From Erysipelotrichaceae bacterium (GTDB taxonomy: Bacteria; Bacillota_I; Bacilli_A; Erysipelotrichales; Erysipelotrichaceae), in contig JANJWY010000110.1 of NCBI GenBank assembly GCA_024709285.1, positions 1 through 20,036 of the forward strand: DNA of 20,036 bases. The letters are read 5' to 3'. Position 1 is the stretch's first letter. Each line of letters starts with the position of its first letter. The translations under genes and the position numbers were made by a program. This document shows positions 6,437-14,187 of the stretch, piece by piece. The notes below the pieces were generated by a model. That model did not search any database and had not been told where the DNA came from. It saw only the letters and a list, made by a program, of their open reading frames with translations.

Positions 6437-7067
6437 ATAAAACCGAAACGACTTTGTACCCTTTGTCTTCCAGTAATCTTCTTACCTTGTTTTTATCCAG
6501 TTCATTAACACGCAGAACCATTTCACTTACACCATTTCGATGAGCTGCAAAGTGGGTGATATTGATGTTTTGATCGGTAAATACTTTTGACAGTTCCATA
6601 ATCACACCTGGTTTGTCTTCTTTCATTTCAATGACAACCCGCGTGCCCTTTTGATGATAGCCCAACAACTCAACAAATGCCTTAAGAATATCATTACGTG
6701 TAATGATACCCAATAGAACCGAATCTTCACCAACCACCGGCAAACAACCGATATCACGAGTCTCCATGACATCTGCAGCTTCTTCAAGCAAGGCTTCCGG
6801 AGATATCGTGAACACTTTCTTGATCATGATATCCTTAACTTTGGTCTTCGACAATAAATAATTAATCTCATGCATCGAAAGCGAGGTCGCATTGGAAGGA
6901 CTGTTCTCCGCAACTACACCTTCGGTAACTAATCCCACCAGTCTGCCCCGATCAATGACCGGTAAGCGATGAATACTGTGATCGTGCATCAAATCCAATA
7001 CTTCTGAGATTGTTTGATCCGGATGAATGCACACCGGATTGACAGTCATTCTGTTTTTAACGTACAT
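6435..7067 (-). CDS. acuB: AcuB-like CBS-CBS-ACT sensor protein of the liv operon
   Basis: A 210-residue cytosolic protein with two CBS domains and a C-terminal ACT domain. CBS1 (about 1-60) shows 'MTVNPVCIHPDQTISEVLDLM...IHRLPVID'. CBS2 (about 77-135) shows 'VKDIMIKKVFTISPEALLEEAADVM...IGCLPVV...LLGIITRNDIL'. ACT (about 142-210) shows 'VVIEMKEDKPGVIMELSKVF'. CBS pairs usually bind adenine nucleotides and ACT domains bind amino acids. The architecture matches AcuB-type proteins; the original acuB is named for acetoin use, so the symbol here means family only. It starts 3 nt after livF with GGGAGGG upstream and ends in the operon terminator. Position as the last gene of a branched-chain amino-acid transporter suggests local sensing of amino acid and energy state (inference). 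Confidence 0.88.
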   Translation of the reverse strand: MYVKNRMTVNPVCIHPDQTISEVLDLMHDHSIHRLPVIDRGRLVGLVTEGVVAENSPSNATSLSMHEINYLLSKTKVKDIMIKKVFTISPEALLEEAADVMETRDIGCLPVVGEDSVLLGIITRNDILKAFVELLGYHQKGTRVVIEMKEDKPGVIMELSKVFTDQNINITHFAAHRNGVSEMVLRVNELDKNKVRRLLEDKGYKVVSVL

Positions 7068-7070
7068 AAT

Positions 7071-7775
7071 CTACCCTCCCAAGTAAACCTTTTGAATTTC
7101 AGGACTGCTTAATAATTCCTCACCGGTACCACCCAAAACGATGGATCCGGTTTCCAATACATACGCCCAATCCGCAATCTTCAGTGCTTGCATGGCATTT
7201 TGCTCAACCAGCAACACGGTCGTACCTTGGGAATTGATTTCACGAATGATATTAAAAATCTCTTTCACCAACAAAGGTGCCAGTCCCATGCTCGGCTCAT
7301 CCATCAACAACAATCTTGGTTTAGCCATCAACGCACGAGATATCGCCAACATCTGCTGTTCTCCGCCAGATAATGTTGAAGCATCCTGATTTCGACGGGA
7401 ATACAGAATCTCAAAGCGCTTAAATACTTTATCCAAATCTTCTTTGATGCCTGCTTTATCTTTTCTAAGATAAGCTCCCATTTGAAGATTCTCCATCACG
7501 GTCAAACCAGAGAAAATTCTTCTTCCCTCAGGAACATGAACCAACCCGCGCATTGGCAATTGCTGAGGGGCAACAGTAATAATATCATTGCCCTCAAAGG
7601 TAATAGACCCAGACGTTGGTTTGATCAATCCGCTGATCGTTCGCAATAATGTTGTTTTTCCTGCACCGTTAGAGCCAATCAGCGAAACGATTTTCCCCTG
7701 TTCAACCTCGATACTTACATCTTTTAATGCGTGAATGACACCATAATGTACATTCAGATTTTCAACTTTTAACAT
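7071..7775 (-). CDS. livF: branched-chain amino-acid ABC transporter ATPase LivF
   Basis: One of the two ATPases that power the LivHM channel at the inner membrane face. In 234 residues it shows Walker A GSNGAGKTT (about 34-42), the Q-loop region near 'VPEGRRIFSGLTVMENL', ABC signature LSGGEQQMLAISRAL (about 136-150), Walker B LLLMDEP (about 156-162) and the switch histidine region 'TVLLVEQNAMQAL', where the usual H is N, as is common in LivF proteins. The VPEGR..F..LTV.ENL segment is characteristic of LivF. It starts 3 nt after livG, and GAAGAGGAG precedes the ATG. Confidence 0.95.
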   Translation of the reverse strand: MLKVENLNVHYGVIHALKDVSIEVEQGKIVSLIGSNGAGKTTLLRTISGLIKPTSGSITFEGNDIITVAPQQLPMRGLVHVPEGRRIFSGLTVMENLQMGAYLRKDKAGIKEDLDKVFKRFEILYSRRNQDASTLSGGEQQMLAISRALMAKPRLLLMDEPSMGLAPLLVKEIFNIIREINSQGTTVLLVEQNAMQALKIADWAYVLETGSIVLGGTGEELLSSPEIQKVYLGG

Positions 7776-7778
7776 TGC

Positions 7779-8555
7779 TTACTCCTCTTCTCCAAGATAT
7801 GCCTCAATGACCTTGCGATTGTTCTTAACTTCTTCAGCCGAACCGGAAGCAATCAGCTTACCATAATCCAACACAAATATACGTTCGCAAATGTTCATAA
7901 CCAAGGACATATCATGTTCAATCAGTACGATTGTCAAGTCCATCTCTTTGCGGATTTTCGCAATAAACTCCGTCAATGCATGGGTTTCTTGTGGATTCAT
8001 GCCGGCAGCCGGCTCATCCAAGAATAACAACTTTGCCCCGGTTGCCATCGCTCTGGCAATTTCCAACTGCCGTTGCTTTCCATAAGGTAAATTCTTAGCC
8101 AAATCATAAGCCAAATCATCAAGATTTACTTTCTTCAGAAATTCATGGGCACGCACTTCAATATCCGCCTCAGAAGCATAAAATTTTCCTAAACGAGTCA
8201 GTGCTCCAAACAATCCATACTTAGCCTGTTGATTCATTGAGATTTTTACATTATCCAACACGGTCAGATCTTTAAACAAACGAATGTTCTGAAATGTCCT
8301 GGCAACGCCTTGATGAGTTATCTTGTATGGAGGCAGTTTACTTAACTCAATGCTCTTACCATCTTTATTTAATATTACTTTGCCTTGTGTAGGTTTGTAA
8401 ACTCCGGTCAAAACATTGAACAACGTCGTTTTCCCGGCACCGTTAGGACCGATCAATCCGACGAGTTCGCCTTCATTGACCGAAATCGACACATTGGAAA
8501 CGGCACTCAAACCGCCAAAATTCTTTGTGAGATGTTCAATTGATAAGTAGCTCAT
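7779..8555 (-). CDS. livG: branched-chain amino-acid ABC transporter ATPase LivG
   Basis: Second ATPase of the Liv importer, 258 residues. It shows Walker A GPNGAGKTT (about 36-44), 'GVARTFQNIRLFKDLTVLDNV' (the LivG Q-loop region), a variant signature LPYGKQRQLEIARAM (about 157-171, where LSYGQQRRLEIARAL is usual), Walker B LLFLDEPAAG (about 177-186) and switch histidine in VLIEHDM. The LPYGK signature is a mild variant within the LivG range. Its ATG shares four bases (ATGA) with the end of livM, so translation is coupled. Confidence 0.95.
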   Translation of the reverse strand: MSYLSIEHLTKNFGGLSAVSNVSISVNEGELVGLIGPNGAGKTTLFNVLTGVYKPTQGKVILNKDGKSIELSKLPPYKITHQGVARTFQNIRLFKDLTVLDNVKISMNQQAKYGLFGALTRLGKFYASEADIEVRAHEFLKKVNLDDLAYDLAKNLPYGKQRQLEIARAMATGAKLLFLDEPAAGMNPQETHALTEFIAKIRKEMDLTIVLIEHDMSLVMNICERIFVLDYGKLIASGSAEEVKNNRKVIEAYLGEEE

Positions 8556-9529
8556 TTTGAATTCTCCTTTCGCAATTTCTTGAAAGAAGGAGGCCTGAAT
8601 CCAAGTACTTTATCCAACCCAAACTCCTTTGAACCCAATAAACCTTGAGGTCTGAAAATCATGACAACAATCAGAACCAACGCATAGGTAATCAATCTTA
8701 CTTCCGCATATGACTGCAATAACATATTGACGATTCCGATGAATATCGCTGATATAGCCGAGCCGGTCAATGATCCCATACCGCCAAACACCACGATAAT
8801 CAAAATGTTTATCGAAGTCGCAATTCCGAAAGTTTCAGGTTTTACGACATAATACGTTGTAGCATATAATGATCCGGCAACCGAGGCCAGTACAGCCCCA
8901 AAGATAAAGGCAATGACTTTATACTTCGTCGTATGGATACCCATCGCTTCCGAAGCGATTTCATCTTCTTTGATAGATATACACGCACGACCGATCGCGG
9001 AGTTCTTGAAATTTGCGGATAAAACGACAGCACCCACCACAAACACAAACAACAGCGGCCAACTAATCAAGTTCTTGATATTACTGATACCACTGGCACC
9101 ATTGGTAATTTCTAGGTTCAAAATCACGATCCGAATGATCTCCCCAACACCCAAGGTAGCAATGGCTAAATAGTCACCCTTAAGACGAAGTGTAGGTATA
9201 GCGACTACAAATGAGACCAAAATACTGACAAACGCCCCCACAACCATACCTAACAATAATCCCGTCATATCCGGCATGTTTTGCATGACAATGGCCGCGC
9301 TGTACGCACCGATCGACATAAAGCCCGCATGACCCAAGGATAACTGACCGGTAATTCCGATGATGATATTGAGGCTCACACCTAAGATGATAAATATACC
9401 TATGCCATACAATATGGTTCGGTAATAGGGAGTAATGATTCTTACATCAATCATAAACTGGAAGAGAAAGAAGAAAACGATCAACAGTCCCAGCCAGATC
9501 AGATTTTTCTTAGAGAACAGATTTTTCAT
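8552..9529 (-). CDS. livM: branched-chain amino-acid ABC transporter permease LivM
   Basis: Integral membrane permease that pairs with LivH, 325 residues with about nine hydrophobic spans. The family segment 'NIIIGITGQLSLGHAGFMSI' (about 54-73) and 'LRLKGDYLAIATLGVGEI' (about 115-132) mark it as LivM. The cytoplasmic coupling region 'SIKEDEIASEAMGIHTTKYK' is present. The ATG at 9529 (overlapping the livH stop as TGATG) is preferred over a GTG one codon upstream, because GGAG sits 8 bases before it. It ends in an ATGA overlap with livG. Confidence 0.95.
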   Translation of the reverse strand: MKNLFSKKNLIWLGLLIVFFFLFQFMIDVRIITPYYRTILYGIGIFIILGVSLNIIIGITGQLSLGHAGFMSIGAYSAAIVMQNMPDMTGLLLGMVVGAFVSILVSFVVAIPTLRLKGDYLAIATLGVGEIIRIVILNLEITNGASGISNIKNLISWPLLFVFVVGAVVLSANFKNSAIGRACISIKEDEIASEAMGIHTTKYKVIAFIFGAVLASVAGSLYATTYYVVKPETFGIATSINILIIVVFGGMGSLTGSAISAIFIGIVNMLLQSYAEVRLITYALVLIVVMIFRPQGLLGSKEFGLDKVLGFRPPSFKKLRKENSK

Positions 9530-10407
9530 CACACTTTCTCCTTTACATTTTTACCAAGCAGACCGCTCGGTTTTACCAAAAGTATTAAAATCAGAATGAC
9601 GAATACAACAGCATCCTTATACAACGTACTGCCATATCCGGCAACATACGTTTCAATCAAACCAATTGCAAATCCACCGATCATCGCTCCCGGAATGATA
9701 CCGATACCACCGAATACTGCGGCTACAAACGCTTTCAATCCTGGAGTAAAGCCCATAAACGGAAAGACTTTGATATAGTATAATCCGACCATGATGCCAG
9801 CGGCGGCAGCCAAAGCGCTGCCAATCGCAAAAGTAATCGTGATGACATTGTCCACATTGACACCCATCAGCGCTGCCGCATCTTTATCCACGGCAACCGA
9901 ACGCATCGCCCGGCCTAACTTCGTTTTAGAAACGATAAACTGCAGGATGATCATAAGAGCAATGGATGTAGCAAAAATGACGAGTTGTAACATATTGAGA
10001 CGAAGACCAAAAACAGTAAAAAACTGATTGGGAATTACTTGGGGAAATGCATATATGTTGGCTCCCATGATCATAAGAACCCCATTTTGAATTAGAAATG
10101 AAACACCGATGGCCGTAATCAATGCGGCTGTACGAGTAGATTTTCTTAAGGGTTTATATGCAACCCGCTCAATGATTACGCCAAATAATGCGGTTACAGC
10201 CATGGCTATAATAAACGCAAGATAAATCGGCATATTGAAATTCATGACGGCAACCATTCCGACATAAGCTCCGAACATGAAAATATCGCCATGGGCAAAA
10301 TTGATTAATTTAATAATTCCATAGACCATGGTATATCCTAAGGCAATCAGTGCATAAACACCGCCAATAGAAAGACCATTGATCGTCTGCTGTAAGAATT
10401 GTTGCAT
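9529..10407 (-). CDS. livH: branched-chain amino-acid ABC transporter permease LivH
   Basis: Partner permease of LivM, 292 residues with about eight spans. Diagnostic segments are 'GYTMVYGIIKLINFAHGDIF' near the N-terminus, 'RSVAVDKDAAALMGVNVDNV' (coupling loop facing the ATPases) and 'FAVFGGIGIIPGAMIGG'-like motifs near the C-terminus ('VAAVFGGIGIIPGAM'). The ATG at 10407 is chosen because AGGAGG lies 6 bases upstream; a longer frame opening at 10425 lacks this. Its stop overlaps livM. It is separated from livK by 76 bases that contain a long hairpin. Confidence 0.95.
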   Translation of the reverse strand: MQQFLQQTINGLSIGGVYALIALGYTMVYGIIKLINFAHGDIFMFGAYVGMVAVMNFNMPIYLAFIIAMAVTALFGVIIERVAYKPLRKSTRTAALITAIGVSFLIQNGVLMIMGANIYAFPQVIPNQFFTVFGLRLNMLQLVIFATSIALMIILQFIVSKTKLGRAMRSVAVDKDAAALMGVNVDNVITITFAIGSALAAAAGIMVGLYYIKVFPFMGFTPGLKAFVAAVFGGIGIIPGAMIGGFAIGLIETYVAGYGSTLYKDAVVFVILILILLVKPSGLLGKNVKEKV

Positions 10408-10431
10408 AGAACCTCCTGCATTCAATGAAAC

Positions 10432-10462
10432 AAACAGGTGAAAGGGGTACTTTCACCTGTTT
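10432..10462 (-). terminator. 13-bp hairpin between livK and livH, likely partial terminator or mRNA stabiliser
   Basis: The minus strand reads AAACAGGTGAAAG, a 5-base loop, then CTTTCACCTGTTT: a perfect 13-bp stem 21 bases after the livK stop. The tract after it (GTTTCATTG) is only weakly T-rich, so termination is probably incomplete or the structure protects livK mRNA. Either would raise binding protein over permeases. Confidence 0.7.
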
Positions 10463-10483
10463 GGATATTACTGTATGGTTGGC

Positions 10484-11635
10484 TTACGGATTTACGATCG
10501 AAGCTTCGACTTGTACACCGTTTTCTAATTTAACGACTACGGCCGACTTAATCGGGTTATTCAAATCATCAAATGAAATCGTTCCGGTAACACCTGCAAA
10601 GTTTTTGGTTGCTTTCAATGCATCGCGTACTTTTACCGGATCTGTACCTGCAGATTCGATAGCAGCAAACAGCATGTAAGCAGCATCGTATGCCAAAGCA
10701 CTTAAAGCACTAGGAGCTTCACCGGTTTCAGCAGTATATGCTGTAATGAAGTTTTGAACTTTTGCATCTGTGCTCAATGTTGAGAAGTGAGTGGAGAAAT
10801 ATACATTGCTTACATTCGCTGCACCGCCAGCCAAATCATTTAAATCCGGAGATTCAAATCCATCTGGTCCGATGATGGCAACATCAATACCCATTGCACG
10901 AGCCTGACCAATGATCAAACCTGCACGAGCCGCATAGTCAGCAACAAATAATACATCGAATTCGCCTAAGCCTTTAATGGTCGTTAATTGTGCACTGAAA
11001 TCAGTATCTGCATCCGTGTAGTACTCAACCGTCAGAACTTCACCGCCATTAGCCGCGAATTTCTCTCCGAAGATTGCAGCTAAGTCTTTGGCATAGTCAG
11101 AAGAACTTGATCCCATAACGACTGCTTTCTTTGCCTGAAGTGTATTGGAAGCAAAGTTTGCCAATACTAAACCTTGGAACGGGTCAATAAAGCAAGCTCT
11201 GAATACCCATGGGTTTACAGCAGTTCCATCCATGGTAACCTTTGCATTGGTTCCGGATGGAGTAAATGTCAGAACTTCATACTGTTTGGCAACAGGTCCG
11301 ATAGCCAATGTCGGAGCTGATGTGGCAGAACCTAACATAGCAACTACATTATCAACCGTTGCCAGTTTTGTGGCATTTTCTACAGCTTTAGCTGTATCAT
11401 ATGCATTGTCATACACAACTAATTCAACTTGTTTGCCGTCAATTCCACCTTTGGCATTGATTTCCTTAACAGCCAGCTGAAATGCTAGTTTTTCCGGAGT
11501 TCCATATACAGATACTTCCCCTGTCAATTCCAAGTTGACCCCGATTTTGATCGTCTCAGCTTCTTTCGGCCCGCAGCCGGTCAATGCAGCAAGAGACATC
11601 AACACCACGGCCAGTAATGTGAATAATCTTTTCAT
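10484..11635 (-). CDS. livK: branched-chain amino-acid-type ABC substrate-binding lipoprotein LivK
   Basis: A lipid-anchored extracellular receptor that delivers ligand to LivHM, 383 residues. The signal sequence MKRLFTLLAVVLMSLAALTG is followed by the lipidated Cys21 (lipobox L-T-G-C). The mature part is a type I periplasmic-binding fold: 'IKIGVNLELTGEVSVYGTP' at the N-terminus, 'AFQLAVKEINAKGGIDGKQVEL', 'VVAMLGSATSAPTLAIGPVAKQYEV' and 'EGVLTFTPSG'-like 'LTFTPSGTNAKV', all typical of Leu/Ile/Val-binding proteins. Ligand could be another amino acid, since related proteins vary. ATG at 11635 with AGAGGAGGG upstream. First gene of the operon, with its own strong promoter; a hairpin follows it. 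Confidence 0.94.
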   Translation of the reverse strand: MKRLFTLLAVVLMSLAALTGCGPKEAETIKIGVNLELTGEVSVYGTPEKLAFQLAVKEINAKGGIDGKQVELVVYDNAYDTAKAVENATKLATVDNVVAMLGSATSAPTLAIGPVAKQYEVLTFTPSGTNAKVTMDGTAVNPWVFRACFIDPFQGLVLANFASNTLQAKKAVVMGSSSSDYAKDLAAIFGEKFAANGGEVLTVEYYTDADTDFSAQLTTIKGLGEFDVLFVADYAARAGLIIGQARAMGIDVAIIGPDGFESPDLNDLAGGAANVSNVYFSTHFSTLSTDAKVQNFITAYTAETGEAPSALSALAYDAAYMLFAAIESAGTDPVKVRDALKATKNFAGVTGTISFDDLNNPIKSAVVVKLENGVQVEASIVNP

Positions 11636-11664
11636 AGATACCCTCCTCTAGGTAATATGGTTTG

Positions 11665-11693
11665 ATTATAAATGAAAGGAATGTAAATTACAA
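11665..11693 (-). promoter_or_regulatory. promoter of the liv operon
   Basis: TTGTAA (11693-11688), 17 bases, then TATAAT (11670-11665) on the minus strand. The predicted leader is about 25 nt, too short for a T-box or riboswitch. Confidence 0.8.
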
Positions 11694-11722
11694 TGATTAT
11701 TTTACATTAACAGTTGAAAACG

Positions 11723-11740
11723 TTCACATAAATTTCACAT
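11723..11740. repeat. direct repeat TTCACAT upstream of the liv promoter
   Basis: TTCACAT occurs at 11723-11729 and 11734-11740, 11 bases apart, i.e. one helical turn, about 30 bases upstream of the -35 of livK. The position suits an activator or repressor site; the regulator is unknown. Confidence 0.35.
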
Positions 11741-11754
11741 TTGCTTTCATCATT

Positions 11755-11775
11755 AAAAAAACCTCCGAAGAGGTT
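11755..11775 (-). terminator. intrinsic terminator after the ABC permease gene
   Basis: Minus strand AACCTC-TTCG-GAGGTT with a UUCG tetraloop, followed by seven T including the stem end. The stop codon of the permease gene overlaps the base of the stem. Confidence 0.9.
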
Positions 11776-12574
11776 AAACTGCAATATCCTTCTTTGAATA
11801 GAAATACAAGGATCCACCGATACCGACAATCAACGCTACCCCCAATACAATCAGAGATAAAGTGGCAATTCTTTCATCCTCCACGATATCCGCCGCATCA
11901 AAATATTTAAAAGGGGTCAAATAGCGAAGATCCTTCGCATCTTCGCTTAACGTCGATACAACACTGGCAAAATAGGTGCCCAGCACGACACCGATCGAAA
12001 TCGGATATACTGCTCTTGCTTTAACTACAAATACCGATATCAGTAAACCAACAGCACCAAATAACAGATGCATTAAATACGGACCAATAATTAACAAAAC
12101 CAAAATATTGACATCATATTCACCACGGGCATACAAATCAAACAAAATCAGATTACAAATACCAAAAGCCAGGTTGAAAATCGTGATGTTGGTCAAAGCC
12201 GCCAAAGTCTTCGCAATCAACACTTTCGTCCTTGTTACCGGTCGGGTCAACAAAAACTCGGCTGTGTGCTCACTTTCTTCTCGAGAAAGAATGCTAATAA
12301 ACAGTAGCACCGCATATATACTGCCAAACAAGGTAATGAAGATATATACTTGTGTACCGTAAAATCCCATGGGATCTGCCATTTGAAGCCGATCGAAATT
12401 AAACGCAGCAACCAACTCTTTGGGATATTGTTCCATAAGCTTTTGCAACTCTACTGCCTGTTCCCGGATCGTCGGAAAGAAGGTCATCAAAAAGACACTG
12501 AACAAAATCATGGTAACCGTCCAAACGATGAGTGCTGTCCGGTTTCTGATAAGCTCACGATAGTAAATGGCCAT
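11774..12574 (-). CDS. ABC-2-type transporter permease
   Basis: A 266-residue membrane protein with about six spans: one after a short cytosolic start (MAIYYRELIRNRTALIVWTV), a large outer loop (about 35-75, containing 'YPKELVAAFNFDRLQMADP'), then five more spans. The cytoplasmic elbow 'LSREESEHTAEFLLTRPVTRTKVLIAK' is typical of ABC-2 exporter permeases that pair with NatA/CcmA-type ATPases. It lies 3 nt after its ATPase and is the last gene of a four- or five-gene unit ending in a terminator. Substrate unknown; the upstream PlsY-like and phosphotransferase genes make a lipid or a modified small molecule worth considering (inference only). Confidence 0.9.
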   Translation of the reverse strand: MAIYYRELIRNRTALIVWTVTMILFSVFLMTFFPTIREQAVELQKLMEQYPKELVAAFNFDRLQMADPMGFYGTQVYIFITLFGSIYAVLLFISILSREESEHTAEFLLTRPVTRTKVLIAKTLAALTNITIFNLAFGICNLILFDLYARGEYDVNILVLLIIGPYLMHLLFGAVGLLISVFVVKARAVYPISIGVVLGTYFASVVSTLSEDAKDLRYLTPFKYFDAADIVEDERIATLSLIVLGVALIVGIGGSLYFYSKKDIAV

Positions 12575-12577
12575 ATG

Positions 12578-13462
12578 TCATTCTCCCTTCTGATAGAAAT
12601 GCATAAAAATATCTTCCAAACTTGGCTCTTCAACCCACAAATTCTCTATCTTATAGTTATTAAGAGTGCTTGTCAAAGAGTTCATATCGCCATTGTAAAT
12701 AAACTCCATTTGTCTGTCCTTATAATTAATACCTGCGCTTCCCTGGATTTCAAAATTCATCATATCTTTAAGATCGGAAAAATTGATTCGAATCGTTTTG
12801 TATAAACTGCCACGCAGATTTTCCACGGAGTCAATTTTCAAAATCCTTCCCTCCTTAACAATAGCTACCTGATCGCACATTTTCTGGATTTCACTTAATA
12901 CATGAGATGAGAAGAAGATCGTTGTGCCTCTTTTATTCTCCTCTCTTAATACATCGTAAAGTTTGTTTTGTATCAAAGGATCAAGTCCGGAAGTCGGTTC
13001 ATCTAAAATTAATATCGGCGGTTGATGAATCAATGCCTGAACGATCGCAAGTTTCTTCTTATTTCCCGAAGAAAGATCACTGATCCTTCGACTCATATCC
13101 ACATCCAAGTCTGAACAGAGTGATTTTATTCTCGCCTTGCCATCCTTCTTATAAAACTTCGCCGAATACTTTAAGAACTCTCCGACTTTCATATCGTCAT
13201 AAAAGTTGACTTCCGCAGGTACATATCCGACTTTATGGCGGATTTTATGACCGTCCTTCAGACAATCCATACCAAGAATTTCAGCAGAACCTGAAGTAGC
13301 ATGGATTAATGATAATAAAGTTCGAATCGTTGTTGATTTCCCCGCTCCGTTGGGTCCGATAAATCCATAAATCGACCCTTCCGGAACGGTAAAACTGACA
13401 TCTATGATTCCACGTGATTTTCCATAGTACTTCGTCAGATTTTTTACTTCAATTGCATTCAT
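12578..13462 (-). CDS. ABC transporter ATPase (NatA/CcmA type)
   Basis: A 294-residue cytosolic ATPase that energises the adjacent ABC-2 permease. It shows Walker A GPNGAGKST (about 38-46), the Q-loop region near 'VGYVPAEVNFYDDMKV', a slightly unusual signature LSSGNKKKLAIVQAL (about 130-144), Walker B ILILDEPTSGLDP (about 150-162) and switch histidine FSSHVLSE. A C-terminal extension of about 80 residues is of the kind seen in drug/antibiotic exporter ATPases. The start at 13462 (MNAIEV) is chosen because AAGAAGGA precedes it and because a frame opening at 13495 would overlap the preceding gene by 29 bases. It starts 4 nt after the PlsY-like gene. Confidence 0.94.
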   Translation of the reverse strand: MNAIEVKNLTKYYGKSRGIIDVSFTVPEGSIYGFIGPNGAGKSTTIRTLLSLIHATSGSAEILGMDCLKDGHKIRHKVGYVPAEVNFYDDMKVGEFLKYSAKFYKKDGKARIKSLCSDLDVDMSRRISDLSSGNKKKLAIVQALIHQPPILILDEPTSGLDPLIQNKLYDVLREENKRGTTIFFSSHVLSEIQKMCDQVAIVKEGRILKIDSVENLRGSLYKTIRINFSDLKDMMNFEIQGSAGINYKDRQMEFIYNGDMNSLTSTLNNYKIENLWVEEPSLEDIFMHFYQKGE

Positions 13463-13466
13463 ATGT

Positions 13467-14186
13467 TCAATCCTTCTTCTTTCCGAAATTCTCAAACCAT
13501 TTTGACATTTTAATCATGCCCCGACCCATCGGTGTCGTTTCCAGCACCATTTTAGAATCAACGTGTACTTCTTTCTTGATTTTCATATACTGTTGCAAGT
13601 CGGGTATCATCGCTAAAATAACAAGTAAATTGACGATGACCGCATACAGAACATACTCCCACCGATACGTTGTAAACCATAACCAAGGCAGCAACAGCCA
13701 TAATCCGGCAAGGTATGCCGCAAAGAAATCTTTTATGATAGCAAATCCTAAGAACATTCCACCCATCATCGTAATGACAGCTCCGATGGGATCAATGGCG
13801 AACAAACCTCCATAGTAAGCCGATATTCCTCGACCGCCCTTAAACCTAAAGAAAACCGGCCATATATGCCCCACCATTCCGCCGATGGCAGCACTAAGCA
13901 AGTATATCTGTTGCGGATACATCCATCTGAAAACCAGAACAGGTATCGTCACTTTCAATATATCACCAAGACTGATGAGCAATCCGATGCGCGGTCCAAA
14001 TTGCATGGATGCTGCCGCCGCGCCATAACTGCCTACTTTGTAAGTTAAATCCGTGCCTTCAACTGAGACTTCCGGACTGACGAATTGTTCGTTCGGCCGA
14101 AGAATCTTGGGAACAACCCTTGTAAAGGTAACCGACCCAATCAAATATGAAAGTGTAAACGCAATTAAGTGTAATTGCCAATCCAT
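13467..14186 (-). CDS. divergent PlsY-like acyltransferase membrane protein
   Basis: Canonical PlsY moves an acyl group from acyl-phosphate to glycerol-3-phosphate. This 239-residue protein keeps the overall plan of about six spans with SYLIGSVTFTRVV (13-25), GDILK (74-78) and GHIWPVFFRFKGGRG (106-120), the last being the strongest PlsY mark. Several hallmarks are missing: the GSGNxGATN loop is replaced by KVGSYGAAAAS (50-60), and the C-terminal H..N..RL..G.E segment is replaced by a sequence containing MIPDLQQYMK (193-202) and about 35 extra basic residues. The normal length is nearer 200. It is therefore probably a paralogue with a different acceptor, or a non-enzymatic lipid-binding relative. 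It sits 1 nt after the phosphotransferase-like gene and 4 nt before an ABC ATPase. Not the housekeeping plsY (inference). Confidence 0.83.
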   Translation of the reverse strand: MDWQLHLIAFTLSYLIGSVTFTRVVPKILRPNEQFVSPEVSVEGTDLTYKVGSYGAAAASMQFGPRIGLLISLGDILKVTIPVLVFRWMYPQQIYLLSAAIGGMVGHIWPVFFRFKGGRGISAYYGGLFAIDPIGAVITMMGGMFLGFAIIKDFFAAYLAGLWLLLPWLWFTTYRWEYVLYAVIVNLLVILAMIPDLQQYMKIKKEVHVDSKMVLETTPMGRGMIKMSKWFENFGKKKD

Positions 14187-14187
14187 A

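Noticed and set aside
11636..11700. T-box or amino-acid riboswitch controlling livK
   Set aside because: The predicted leader is about 25 nt and shows no structured element.
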